Shown here: in pieces, positions 1 to 11,206 of the stretch | Numbering within the stretch: the stretch's first letter is position 1 | Layout: each line of letters begins with the position of its first letter | Assembly: GCF_030463565.1 (NCBI RefSeq) | Contig: NC_134643.1 | Location: 127,144,309-127,208,308, forward strand | DNA from: Pelecanus crispus | Taxonomy: Eukaryota > Chordata > Aves > Pelecaniformes > Pelecanidae | DNA length: 64,000 nucleotides | Reading direction: 5' to 3' | Translations under genes and position numbers: made by a program | Notes under the pieces: model-generated | The model's input: the letters and a program-made list of their open reading frames with translations, nothing else | What the model was told of the DNA's origin: nothing | Database searches by the model: none

Positions 1-1582
1 CTTCATTAAAGCTCTGTTTTTGAGGGGGTTGACTCTGTGCTGTTGTAATAAATCCTGGTTTTTGTAACTCTTTTTCGGCTTTTCCTGTTCCTTGCAGTAC
101 AGCATATAGATGCCTGTGTTCAAATGTTATTGCTTCAAAGATGTTTGGAGGGGCTTTAGCCTCTTACATGGTGTTCAGTTCTGTTATTCTTGGCCACTCC
201 CATACCTCTGAAATGTTAGGTTTGACTTCTTAAAACACCAGTACGTATAATAGTGAAGAAACTTCTATTTATAACAGTGAGACTCTGAGGATAAGGAAAC
301 CTGTAACAGCGAGGAACCCTGGAAGTTCTAATTCTGTCTTTATTGTGTGTGGGAATCATCAAATTTTATTTGTAAAATCACTTTCCTGGGTACTATCTTA
401 GTACACCTTTTAAAGTGCAGTTGAAAGTCCTGATCCTGCACAGGCAAGTAAACATGACTGACTTCATTCGTCTTGACTAATTGTGTGATTAAAGCTTTTC
501 ACACAGACTTGTTTTTCAGAATAGCAGCTAAAATACTTTTATGCTCCAAAATTTCTATCTGCCATGTTTTCTTGAAGTCTTGGGTTCCCTCTGCTGGTTT
601 CATTACACGTCTGCTGATAAAGTAACTTCGGAAAGCCATTCTGATTTTTACAAAGAAATTGATCTCTCGGTTGCGAAAAGGAAATTGTTTTCCTCTTGCC
701 TATTCATTGTGGAAACTCCTCTTCCAAATATTCACTGAGCATCTGTAAATCTTTTCAATTCTTTTTAACTCAGCATTACAGGGTAATGTTTCAAATGGGG
801 AACTCTTCGAATAACAGTGAACATCTTAGCCTGAAACTTAGCTTATTTCTATATCTGTACAGATATTAACACAGATACTGTGACTGTTTTTACAGTTCTT
901 ACTCCGTCTTATTCAGAAGGAACTTCAGTGTAATGCAGATCATACCCTGTAAGTGTTATGCCTGGCTGTTGCTCTTTAATAAGAATTTAAAAACATGTTA
1001 CTAAGCCTTTGTCCCATAATACCTAGATGTAGACTGAACGTTTTAAGGTTTCTGTATGTCCGTTTCTGTCCGTTTTAATTTTGCTTGAAAAGAGTAATCT
1101 CATTTTGATGTTTTCAAATCATGATTAATGTTTTTCTTTAGAACATCTTATTTTGAAAAGTATCTGAAAACCTACCTCTGTCATGGTTGTTTGGTCTCTT
1201 GGTTTGGTTTTTCCCAAATATGTAATCTTCCTGGGTTTCATCTTGGAGTGTGCACGTGGGGAATAAGAAGCTACTCAATTGCTTGCTCTGTGTTTACTAA
1301 TAGTTTCAAATGTAAATTTTTCCAAAAGGTCTCCCTAAAGGAAAGGGTAACTCTGAATTTACACTGTTTTGAATTCAGAGAAAAAAAAAAAAATCCATTG
1401 AATCAATGGAGTTATACTTGCACATGCAAAAATCTAAATTAAGCCCCTTGGTTGTAGTTTTGGAGAAGTAAAATGGACAGAGAATAGAAAAATGCATGAC
1501 GGGGTGGATCCTGCATTTTGAATTTAGTGGCTGTTATGCCTCACACCTCAACTTATTCTGCCTGGCTGCTGTTCTTTCCCAG
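1..1582. other. Non-coding stretch, possibly last intron of upstream gene
   Basis: I see no exon with credible splice sites and no recognisable protein in this AT-rich stretch. The two open frames in it (541-738 and 1128-1442) have no domain and no coding look. An AATAAA at 47-52 has no transcript context. If the tentative terminal exon at 1583 is real, this would be its upstream intron. That is inference only. Confidence 0.35.
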
Positions 1583-3898
1583 GTTTAAAGAACACTGAGC
1601 TACGAGACCAGATTTGGAATAAGGACTGCATCAGTGATCAGAGCTCTTCCCTGAAAAACAACCTTCATGGAATACATTATTCTATATTTAAGAGATTCTA
1701 TTTGGTGAAGAACTTTGCACATTTACTGGAAGCAATCTGAGAAATGCAACTGGTAAATCCCTGAAGCTCTTATTTTTGCACATGAATAAGTACCTCAGGA
1801 TGGCAACTATTCATCAGATGAAGAGACAGGAACTTTGGGAAGGTTTTAGCAGTGCGCCTCAACTGAGCCAAAGAGAAATACCAAGTGCCTTTTTATTTCT
1901 TTTGATAGGATGTTTTTAATTAAAATGCCAAACTCTGTATTTTCCCAAACCAACTCAAAACTAGAGCAGAAGGAAGTTGAAATCATAACAGTCTAGTGGT
2001 GAAATGTCCCAGTGTCAGTGAGCAAAGCATGCATCCCTTATGTCATCTTGTGCACATCAAGGGTATCACTTTATAGAGGACAATACCAGCTGATTATTAA
2101 GATGCACTGCTATTAGTATTTTGAAGCTGCTCAGACAATAACCACCTCACCATATTATTAGTTTTTAACTACAGTACTGCTTCTAATCCCAAGGACAGTA
2201 TCCAGCCTTTTGGTAGGTAATGAAATGGAATTTACTGTTGTGGTGTACCACAGTTAGCAGTTTTCACAGACTCTCTGGATGGATGTTAGTCCTCAATTAG
2301 GATTGTGCAAAAAGGAGTCCTAAGCAACAAAAAGTAGATTACGAGTCAGAATTTCCAGTGGGGGGCTCTAATGATTTTCAGGGCATTATAAACTGGTGGT
2401 GCAAACGTCACATAATTGTTGTGCTGCTCCTCTAGGCTGGGTTGAAATGAGAGGTTGTTCCTTTGGGGTGGCAGAGAACTGTGAGCTGTCATACTTTAGC
2501 ACTGTAGGATTCAACAGATTAGCTGCTTTAGTGCCTGCTGCCACAGTGATCTCTGGGTGCTCCCCAAATTCAGTGCTGGTGTGTGCACGTAGAATTCATT
2601 GTCAGATCAGGGCCTTAAGAACCAGAAATCTCTTTCAAGTGGCTAATTTCAAGTGGCTCTGAATTTCAGATTTGGAGCCAAAATATCAAAAAAAAAAAAA
2701 AATGACCGAGGTGGTAGGTTGTAAGAGAACATTTCAGTAACTAGTATTACCCAGCAAATAGATGGTTTAATGTCTTCAAAACATATCATTTCTTTGTACA
2801 GCTATCTCCTTTGCAAAACAGATGTTTCTGTGATTTTTTTTTTTAGATGTACAAAGTAAAAATGAATGGTTTTGTATGAGGTGTTTATATTTAGATCACG
2901 AAGGCTAGATAATTTAAACTGTGTATCATTCTTAACTATTTATTAAAGCTATAGGCATATGTCTTGTTCTGAACTATGCTCTAAGTTTTGTGAAACAATG
3001 CAGTAGTCTTTACACTCGATTAACAAAACAGCACACTCTAAAATAGTCCTGCAAAACATGGAGAAATGTCTCATCAGCTGCTGGTGTTGTTCCACGTGCT
3101 GGCACAACGCTTAATTTCCAGGGCTGTTTTGTGATTGTTCGGTCTTTGATGCGTTATTTCACTGGTTTGATTCAGCACGTGCTTTATACTTGACTTGAAA
3201 AGGATAAGAATATGTTCATTTTTAACTGTTTTGCTGAACAGAGATACAGGGAGACCTCAGTCCCACAAAGACGTAAGGAGGGTACCAAAGTTCTTGCAAG
3301 CGAATGCTCTACACGGGTCCTGAACCTGCAGTTACCTAGATGAAGGTTAACCTCACACATTTTGAGTAAACCTGTTGAGACCAGTGGGGATACTCAAGAT
3401 GTGCATTTGTAAATCTGTGCTGCGTTGGGGCTTTATAGGCTGTAGTTAAACGCGATGGCATTCTGCAGCAATGCTACTTGAAAGGACTTCCATCCCGGTG
3501 GCATGGCGCGCTGGCCCTCACTCGGCCAGGCTGACTCTGAGGGACTGCTAGCCAGACCAGGGGACTGATCTAGCCTCTGGTAGGGGAAAAACAACCTTGC
3601 AACCCCGAAACAGCTGTACTGGCACAACTTCAATGGCTGTGTGAGGAGGGAGGGATAGGGGACTTCTTTAGCCGAACATGTCAATCCCTTCCCCACAAAA
3701 AGGTATGTAGAGCTACATACTAGTTTATGGAAACAATTTAAACTCTTAAACTCTGCTGCGCTCAGATTTTGAGAGGCTGTTCCCTATGGGCTGAAGTCTT
3801 AGGTTAAAATGCTTTCAGTTGTATTTAACAATTACAGGTTGTAAAGATATTTAACTGTGGTTTGGATTTTACGTGTTTTACTTGTTGGGGCTGCTGCC

Positions 3899-3921
3899 AT
3901 TATTTATTTATTTATTTATTT
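3899..3921. repeat. (ATTT)n microsatellite
   Basis: About five and a half uninterrupted copies of a TTTA/ATTT tetranucleotide. It sits inside the possible 3' UTR. If transcribed, the AUUUA pentamers would resemble AU-rich elements, but a simple repeat is the safer reading. Confidence 0.85.
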
Positions 3922-4347
3922 GAATATCTTTTGCACTGCAGTGACTCAGGTATGGGATGATGACAATGTTGGAGGTGCCGGGCTGAGTCCTTCCTTCCGT
4001 CAATGGTAGGAGGGAGTTAGGACTCTTAGTGTGCCGATGTCTCCTTCCTTGCTATTGTGCAGCATTTCAGTTCCTCTCAGCTACGAATTTGTGGGACAAA
4101 GAGATAAAGATTTGCTTTGCTTTCTTAATAACCCTAAAGGTCCCCCAAGTAGTGAGTAAACTGTGTGTTTTGTTAGTATCGGGTGTGAATATCCATTAAT
4201 CTGGAAATGAGCAAGACTGACAAAATTCTGTATGTAGAAATGTGAGTGACCAGTAGGTAGAGCCAAATTTAAATATGACTGCAGGGTTGGTTTGTTGTTT
4301 TTTCATGCTGGTTATTGTGAATTTTATCCATATACTGTCCTGTGTTG

Positions 4348-4353
4348 AATAAA
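4348..4353 (+). promoter_or_regulatory. Candidate polyadenylation signal
   Basis: An AATAAA hexamer is followed within 40 bp by a T-rich stretch (around 4380-4400). It would be the cleavage signal of the tentative UTR that begins near 1583. Isolated AATAAA hexamers are common by chance in AT-rich DNA. Confidence 0.25.
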
Positions 4354-4379
4354 AATAGATTCTGCTTTAAAATGAGAAA

Positions 4380-5689
4380 CTTTGATTGCTTAATCTTTTA
4401 CATCTCCATGAAGAAATGCTCCATTTATTGGTTGGAAGGATAGACACGCCTGATGGGACAGCGCTCCTATGTTTTGTAAGGGTAACGGAAATGGTTCATT
4501 AGGAGAACAAATTAGAACCTTTTGTTTTAAAAACAGTGCCCTTCTCAATTTGAACATGTAATGTTTTTTCATTTTGTGGGATTGTGGGTTGTACAACATC
4601 AGTATTTCCAATCAGCTGCATCAAGATGGATACATTCTGCCTACTTATTTTGGTCTAGCAGGGAAGAAGGACACTCACCTGAGTCAGGGACTGAGTCCAT
4701 CTCCTACAGCATAGTTTTAAGGTGAGGTTTTTTTGTTATCTGCTTTGCTTGCTCTTCAACTTACATGGAATTAAAATTGAAAAGCTTCATCTTTTCTCTC
4801 CGGCTCTAATCATCTTGAATATTTATTGTCTTGATTATGTTATGATGTTTGATGGGGTTTGTGTGCCTCTACCAGAGATACAAGTTCAAATGACATGCAC
4901 TGGGGGAAAAACTACTTGGAAAGGAAAATGATTTCTGATTAGAAAAAGGTGTCTGAGGGTCTTGGACAGAATTTCTCATCAAAATGTACCCAAAGTGCCT
5001 CCCAGGAATAGGCAAATAATAGCTGGAGCATCTTACAAAAGAAGTGAGACTCAGATCCAAGCTTTTGTTCTGGCCGATTTGGAGCAGGAGCCCCCAAGCA
5101 GAACACTTGTACCCTCATAAGCGCCCTGGCTGTTGCTGGACATGCTGCAGCGGAGGTTTGTCTCCGTTGTGTGTAGGAAGGGTGTATAGGGTGGGAAAAA
5201 GATGAATGGTTAGCAGGGAAGGTGGTGGTGTATTCACAGGTCACTTTGAGACTTCTTTTGCCTATAAATTGAACTGCTAACCTGCTCCATGCACTGATAC
5301 ACCTACTTCTATATGTTTTGCGAGTTGGGAAATTCCAGAAGGGATTCTGCCATCCACTTCAGGAGGTTATTGCATGTGTTTCTGGCATGATATCCTTATA
5401 ATAACAATGGCAACCCTCCATGTGTGTTTGTGCCAATGTCACAGTGCCTCAGACTTTGGCTGACCTCATTATGTTTACATTTGGGAATCTGTTTGGTTGC
5501 TGCTGGTAGGTTTCTCCAATGACTGGTGTCTGGGGTTGTTTATATAAGCGCTGCTCAAAATTAGGTAGACATAAGATGGTATAAATGAAATCAGAGGATG
5601 TTTAGAGCTGTTGGAGGTGACTGTTCTTCATATGGAATTAATTTGCAGAAGATTGTTTACAATCCCATCAAATGATGAGGCCCAGAATT
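4380..5689. other. Intergenic stretch without visible gene
   Basis: I see no exon, RNA gene or clear repeat. Overlapping antisense open frames around 4870-5240 have no recognisable protein features. The stretch ends at the left edge of a CR1 element. Confidence 0.5.
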
Positions 5690-7383
5690 GGTAACAGTGG
5701 TGTTGAATGCCTTCTTTGTTTCAGTCTTTACTGCTAAGGCTGAGCCTCCAGGAATCCAAGACCCAGGAGGTAGGAGACAAAGTCTGGATAAAGGAAGACT
5801 TTCCCTTGGTCAAGGAGGATCAGGTTAGAGATCATTTAGGCAAACTGGACACCCCCAAAGCCATGGGCCCCAATGGGATGCACCAACAAGTGCTGAAGGG
5901 AGCTGGCAGATGTTATTGCTAAGCCACTCTCCATCATCTTTGAAAGGTCATGGAGAACAGGAGAGGTGCCTGAGGACTAGAGGAAAGCCAGTGTTACTCC
6001 AGTCTTCAAAAAGGGCAAGGAGGAGGACCCAGGAAACTACAGGCCAGTCAGCCTCACCTCCATCCCTGGAAAGGTGATGGAACAGCTCATTCTGGATGTC
6101 ATCTCTAAGCGTGTGGAGGAAAAGAAGGTTATCAGGGGTAGTCAACATGGATTCACCAAGGGGAAATCATGCTTGACCAACCTGATAGCCTTCTGTGGTG
6201 GCATGACTAGCTGGGTGGATGAGGGGAGAGCAGTAGATGTTGTCTACCTTGACTTCAGCAAGGCTTTTGACACTGTCTCCCATAACATCCTCATAGGTAA
6301 GCTCAGGAGGTGTGGGTTAGATGAGTGGGCAGTGCGGTGGATTGAGAACTGGCTGAACTGGCTCAGAGGGTTGCGATCAGCAGCGCAGAGTCTAGTTGGA
6401 GGCCTGTAGCTAGCTGTGTTCCCCAGGGGTCAGTACTGGGTCCAGTCTCATTCAACTCACTCATCAATGACCTGGATGAAGGGACAGTGTACCCCCGCAA
6501 GTTTCCTGATGATACAAAACTGGGAGGAGTGGCTGACACACCCGAAGGCTGTGCTGCCATTCAGCAAGACCTGGACAGGCTAGAGAGTTGGGCGGAGGGG
6601 AACCTAATGCAGTTCAGCAAAGGCAAGTGTAGGGTCCTGCACCTAGGGAGGAATAGCCCCATGCACCAGTACAGGTTAGGGGTTGGCCTGCTGGAAAGCA
6701 GCTCTACAGAGGACCTCGGAGTCCTGGAGGACAAGTTAACCATGAGCCAGCAATGTGCCCTTGCGGCCAAGAAGGCCAATGGTATCCTGGGGTGCGTTAG
6801 GAAGAGTGTGGCCAGCAGGTCGAGGGAGGTTATCCTCCCCCTCTACTCTGCCCTGGTGAGGCCACATCTGGAGTACTGTGTCCAGTTCTGGGCTCCCCAT
6901 GTTCAAGAAAGACAAGGAACTACTGGAGAGAGTCCAACGGAGGGCTATGACTATGATGAGGGGCCTGGAGCATCTCTCTTATGAGGAAAGGCTGAGAGAG
7001 CTGGGTCTGTTTCACCTGGAGAAGAAACTGAGAGGGGATCTTATCAATGCTTATGGATATCTTAAAGGCAGGTGTCAGGAGGATGGGTCCAGGCTCTTTT
7101 TTCAGTGGTACCCAGCGACAGGATAATGGGCCATGGGCACAAACTGAAACACAGGAAGTTCCATCTGAATATGAGGAAAAATTTCTTTACTTTGAGGGTG
7201 GCAGAGCATTGAAACAGGCTTGCCCAGAGAGGTTGTAGAGTCTCCTTCTCTGGAGATATTCAAAACCTGCCTGGACCTGATCCTGTGCAACCTGCTGTAG
7301 GTGAACCTGCTTTAGCAGGGGGGTTGGACTAGATGATCTCCAGAGGTCCCTTCCAACCCCAAGCATTCTATGATTCTGTGCGT
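5690..7383 (+). mobile_element. 5'-truncated CR1 LINE copy, decayed
   Basis: This is a copy of the avian CR1 non-LTR retrotransposon containing the reverse-transcriptase half of ORF2 and the 3' end. The left edge is approximate. Recognisable pieces in order are the RT N-terminal part (about 5700-5920), the RT palm box YLDFSKAFD near 6246, and an FPDD box near 6505 where FADD is expected. The C-terminal part with [14 protein letters not shown] follows at about 6860-6900. Homologous protein segments fall in several frames with stops between them, so the copy cannot be functional. The 3' end has the canonical CR1 layout: a TTGGACTAGATGATC block near 7325, a CCCTTCCAACCCC block and a short ATTCTATG/ATTCTGTG tail ending near 7383. 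The endonuclease domain and ORF1 are absent, as usual for 5'-truncated LINE insertions. It is more diverged from the consensus-like pattern than the copy in PDE9A intron 2. Confidence 0.95.
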
Positions 7384-9596
7384 TCTCTGGTCTGAATGAA
7401 ATTTTGTGGCCTGCGTATTATATAGGAGGTTAGATTAGGTTATTTAATGATTTGTACCAACCTCAGAGTTTATCTGATAGGATCTTCTGATTGCTGAACT
7501 AGGTTGCTTTCACCTTACAGCAAGTCTGTTTTGATTTTGTTTTGCTCTCTGCTCAACTAGCCACGCGACGGTACGGACTCTTCCTCCTGCCCTCCTCTCT
7601 CAGCCTGCCGTGCCTGTGGAGAAGACTGTAGACGGTTCACTGGGAGGTTTGCCTCTGCGTGCTCTGGGGCATTGGTAACCTTGAACTACATTTTCTGCCA
7701 CACTGAGTTAAAAATGTGACTTGTCATCCTTAAAGCTGGGGAGAGGGAAGGAGAGGATTTAACTGCTGGCATGTATCAGCCTCGTGTCCAGTGACCTTAG
7801 CGTTGTGTTATGTCATGTTGCCTCAGAGTTTATAATGAACTTGATTGCTATAATATTTTGGTTGTTCCCTTCTTTGTCTCCCTTCTTTTGGTTAGTTTCC
7901 CATTTGGAATAAGGAGAGAATTAGTTAACATCACCAGCTCATGCTTGGGGTTTATTTTTATTTTTTTCCTCTGTATTTCTCTCTTGGTGTAGTATACCAG
8001 TTATCCTTCCCCTGCAGTGAAACTTTTGCAGCTCTGTAAACTGTGAATACAAGAGCCAAACTTTCTTTAGGCGTATTTCAGGGAACCTGCATCAGGAGAT
8101 CAGCTGTCAAAAATGTGTTGAAAGTCTCTTTTGATGCTGTATTTAACTAGAGGATTCTAAGGATGTTTTCTTCACCTCCTGATGATAACTGAGGGTAGGG
8201 TTTCTCTCCCTCCTTTTCTTATAAAAGCGGCTGACAAATATTTAGCCACATTTCCACAATCCTCCCTTTGGTACAGTTGTTTCTTTCAGGCAGAGGAGGA
8301 CACTAAACTGATTTCACATGTACTGCCATGTAAGTAGAAACATTGAAACACTGTGAAAGGCTGATGCACCAGGTAATGTGTCTCGCTTAGACAGGATTGC
8401 AAAAACATTTCTTTCCTGGTGGTTGATTACAGTCTGCATGCCAAGCTTTTCCAGCCATTCAGTAATGGAAGACAATTAAGAACTCTTTCCATGAATTATT
8501 TACGCTGCGACTTCACACCGTAAGGGACTGTCTTTCTGGTTGAGGTAGATATATGTATTCTGTGCCACACATATCCATAGAATATCCTTGCTTGTGGCTG
8601 TTAAATAACTCCAGATGTAAATAAATACAAATCTTTTTTTCCCCCGCAGAGAGGTATATCTGCATGTTAGTGAGGTTTTAAAACAAAACAAAAAAAAAAG
8701 GCAAAGGGAATAAAGTATCCGTCAGCAGAAGGCTGCAGTCAAGAGCTTGAAGAGATTTCATCTGAAGAAGAGCAAGGGCCTTTGTGTATGAAAAATTGGC
8801 TACAGGTAAAGAAAGGAAGCACAAAGACAGAATGGTGGTTCAGTTTTGGAAATGAAAAGAAAGAGGAGGACATAAGCGATGACGCGTAATTAAAATGCAA
8901 GGTGTAATTGGGATGCTACAGAAATGTGAATGTGGGCTGGGGCAATGGTAAAAATGCAAAGAAGGCAAAGCACAAAGGACTGAGTTGACGGGGAAACTAG
9001 GAAGAGAGGTGACAATCTGGTGTGGGGATGAAAAAGGGGGAGGGAAAGAGCCACCTCACCGCAGAGGTCCTGCGTGCTGAGCAGTGTTTGCGGGTGGGAG
9101 CACGGGGGCTGCTCTCCCCCTCTGCCTCTGGTGGGCACCGGCCTTGGCCTCAGGAGGGCGGGGGACCCCCGGGGGACGTATCCCGAGGGCAGAGGGCTGC
9201 CGTGCCTGGAGGTGCAGCTGGTCGGCTGCTGGGTCCCTTCCCACGTGTTATTTAGGGCTATGTAACCTGTAAGGTAACTAGATGCTTTGGCCTCAACAAC
9301 CTCCTGATTTTTCAATTGCCACAGGGTTCATATGAAGTTTGGCATTTTTGTGCTCACATCTGTAACTTTTATTTTTATTTTTTCTCTCTCCAGGAACCAA
9401 CTGGTTGCTGTGCTTGTAAGAAATGCCTGAGAGGGTTGGGGTGATGTCCTATCTCAGCACTGTAGTGACCGAGGGCTTCTGCAGGTCGCTGTGGAGCCAT
9501 CGCAGGACTCGCAGCCAGTAGCATTCAGTTGATTTTCACTTTTTGGCATCAGCGTGCTCCTTTGCTCGTGCGAAGGCATGTTGGACACAGGGTTGG
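7384..9596. other. Intergenic stretch with a GC-rich patch
   Basis: No exon or RNA gene is visible. The part at about 9000-9240 is markedly GC-rich and therefore open in several frames on both strands. None of those frames shows a domain or a splice context. The patch could be a small CpG-rich regulatory segment, but nothing in the sequence decides this. Confidence 0.5.
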
Positions 9597-10146
9597 TGTC
9601 GTGGTTTAACCCCAGACTGCAACTAAGCACTGCACAGCAGCTCACTCACCCTCCCCTCTCTGGTGGGATGGGGGAGAGAATTGGGGGGGGGAAAAAAAGT
9701 AAAACCCGTGGGTTGAGATAAAGGCAGCTTAATAGGACAGCAGAGGAAGAGAAAATTAAAATAATAATAATAGCGATAAAAGAATATACCAAACAAGTGA
9801 TGCACAATGCAATTGCTCACCACCCACCGACCAACACCCAGCCAGTTCCCGAGCAGCGATCGCTGCCCCCCAGCCAACTCCCCCCAGTTTCTATACTGAG
9901 CATGACCCCACATGGTATGGAATAGCCCTTTGGCCAGTTTGGGTCAGCTGTCCTGGCTGTGCCCCCTCCCAGCTTCTCACTGGCAGGGCATGAGAAGATG
10001 AACAGTCCCTGACTGGTGTAAGCACTGCTCAGCAACAACTAAACCATCAGTGTGTTATCAGCATTATCCTCATCCTAAATCCAAAACACAGCACTATACC
10101 AGCTACTAGGAAGAACATTAACTCTATCCCAGCTGAAACCAAGACA
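9597..10146 (+). mobile_element. Solo LTR of an avian endogenous retrovirus
   Basis: The 550-bp block starts TGTCGTGGTTTAACCCC and ends GCTGAAACCAAGACA, giving the 5'-TG...CA-3' ends of an LTR. The start and end sequences are those of a widespread avian ERV LTR family. The flanking five bases are GTTGG on the left (9592-9596) and GCTGG on the right (10147-10151), a target-site duplication with one mismatch. A 5-bp duplication is typical of ERVL-type insertions, though I cannot assign the family firmly. No internal retroviral sequence follows on either side, so this is a solo LTR left by LTR-LTR recombination. A poly-G/A run and an AATAATAATA stretch lie inside it. Orientation is given by the usual TGTCGTGGTTTAACC start. 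Confidence 0.85.
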
Positions 10147-11034
10147 GCTGGATGAGCAGCTAGTGGAGAAACTAAGTGGGGCTGAAATTTTGGATGTCCT
10201 TCCAGGCAAGGTGCAGGCCTGTCCCTGTGCAGCCCACTTTGAATTACTTCCATCATCTTCAGGTTACTGTAGCTATTTGAATCTAGGCTTGGGACTAGAG
10301 TTAGTGCTTCAAAAATAATCATCTTCGAACTGGAATTACTCTGATACTTGCATTTATTTACCGTCATACTAATCGATTCTCCTGCTCTAATCACATTTAT
10401 AGTGTGTTTTTAAAAATACAACAGAAAAATTTGAGCTAAAACTTAGTTCTCATTTTTCCTCACCCCTACAGGTCCCTTTCTTGCATAAACCTGGCCTTGC
10501 ATTTGTGGGGTTTCTCCCAATATTGCAGGGTGCAGATTTCATATTAGTTTTAAAATTGGCTTTTTGTGGCCTGCCATCTACGACTGAGTTAATTTCTTTC
10601 ATTTGTTTCACATAAAGATTCACAGAAGGCAAAACCTTGGCAAGGTGGTATTGGATAGATGAACTGTGGCAGAGCAGGTGAGGTAAGTTGCTTAACCTTT
10701 TTCAACTGCGAGTACTTTGGCAATTCTACCATGGGCTGCAGCAAAGATGTAATCCCTTCCCACCTTTACTCCGAGAAACTGATTGCCCTTTTGCTTGTGT
10801 AGCTCAGGAGCAAGTGTTTGAAGAATCCAAAAACTTTATTTAAGTCCTTGCTGTCTTGGGCACTGAAGTTAAGGGTTTTTTTAGTTAATCTGGTACCTAA
10901 ATCCTTAACAGGTGGCCTGAATTCCTTAGGTTATTCAGAACCCAGCAGCAGCTCCTTGCATTGAAGTCGGAACTCAAAGCAGCAGCCTGAGTTCATATGC
11001 TGAATCAAGAGGGATACAGATGCGTTTGGGCAGG
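10147..11034. other. Intergenic stretch, nothing recognised
   Basis: No gene, RNA or clear repeat is visible between the solo LTR and the microsatellite. Confidence 0.5.
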
Positions 11035-11206
11035 CTGTGTGTGTGTGTGTATATATATGTGTGTGTGTGTATATATATATACATGTGTATATACATGTGT
11101 ATACATGTATATATACACACATGTATATATACACACATGTATATATACACACATGTATATATATACATATACACATGTATATATATATATATACACACAC
11201 ACACAC
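11035..11206. repeat. Compound TG/TA/CA microsatellite with inverted symmetry
   Basis: The block runs (TG)n-(TA)n-(TG)n-(TA)n on the left, then repeated TATACATG and ATACACACATGT units, then (TA)n and (CA)n on the right. The left half is therefore roughly the reverse complement of the right half. It gives long false open frames rich in Tyr, Ile, Cys and Val on both strands. Such alternating purine-pyrimidine DNA can form Z-DNA or cruciforms in principle. Confidence 0.97.

Larger units (their letters stand above)
1583..4353 (+). other. Tentative terminal exon and 3' UTR of the upstream neighbour (SLC37A1?)
   Basis: A pyrimidine-rich tract ending in CAG (about 1571-1582) precedes a short phase-compatible segment that reads Phe-Lys-Glu-His-stop (TGA at 1596-1598). 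About 2.7 kb of stop-rich AT-rich sequence follows, ending at an AATAAA at 4348-4353. In human, SLC37A1 lies directly upstream of PDE9A on the same strand, and sugar-phosphate exchangers of this family end in a short polar tail, so a last exon with a long UTR here would fit synteny. Five codons are far too few to identify a gene and no other SLC37A1 exon is visible, so this stays a hypothesis. It could equally be ordinary intergenic DNA. Confidence 0.25.

Noticed and set aside
8890..9315. 141-codon antisense frame
   Set aside because: It overlaps three sense frames in a GC-rich patch and shows no domain or conservation clue.
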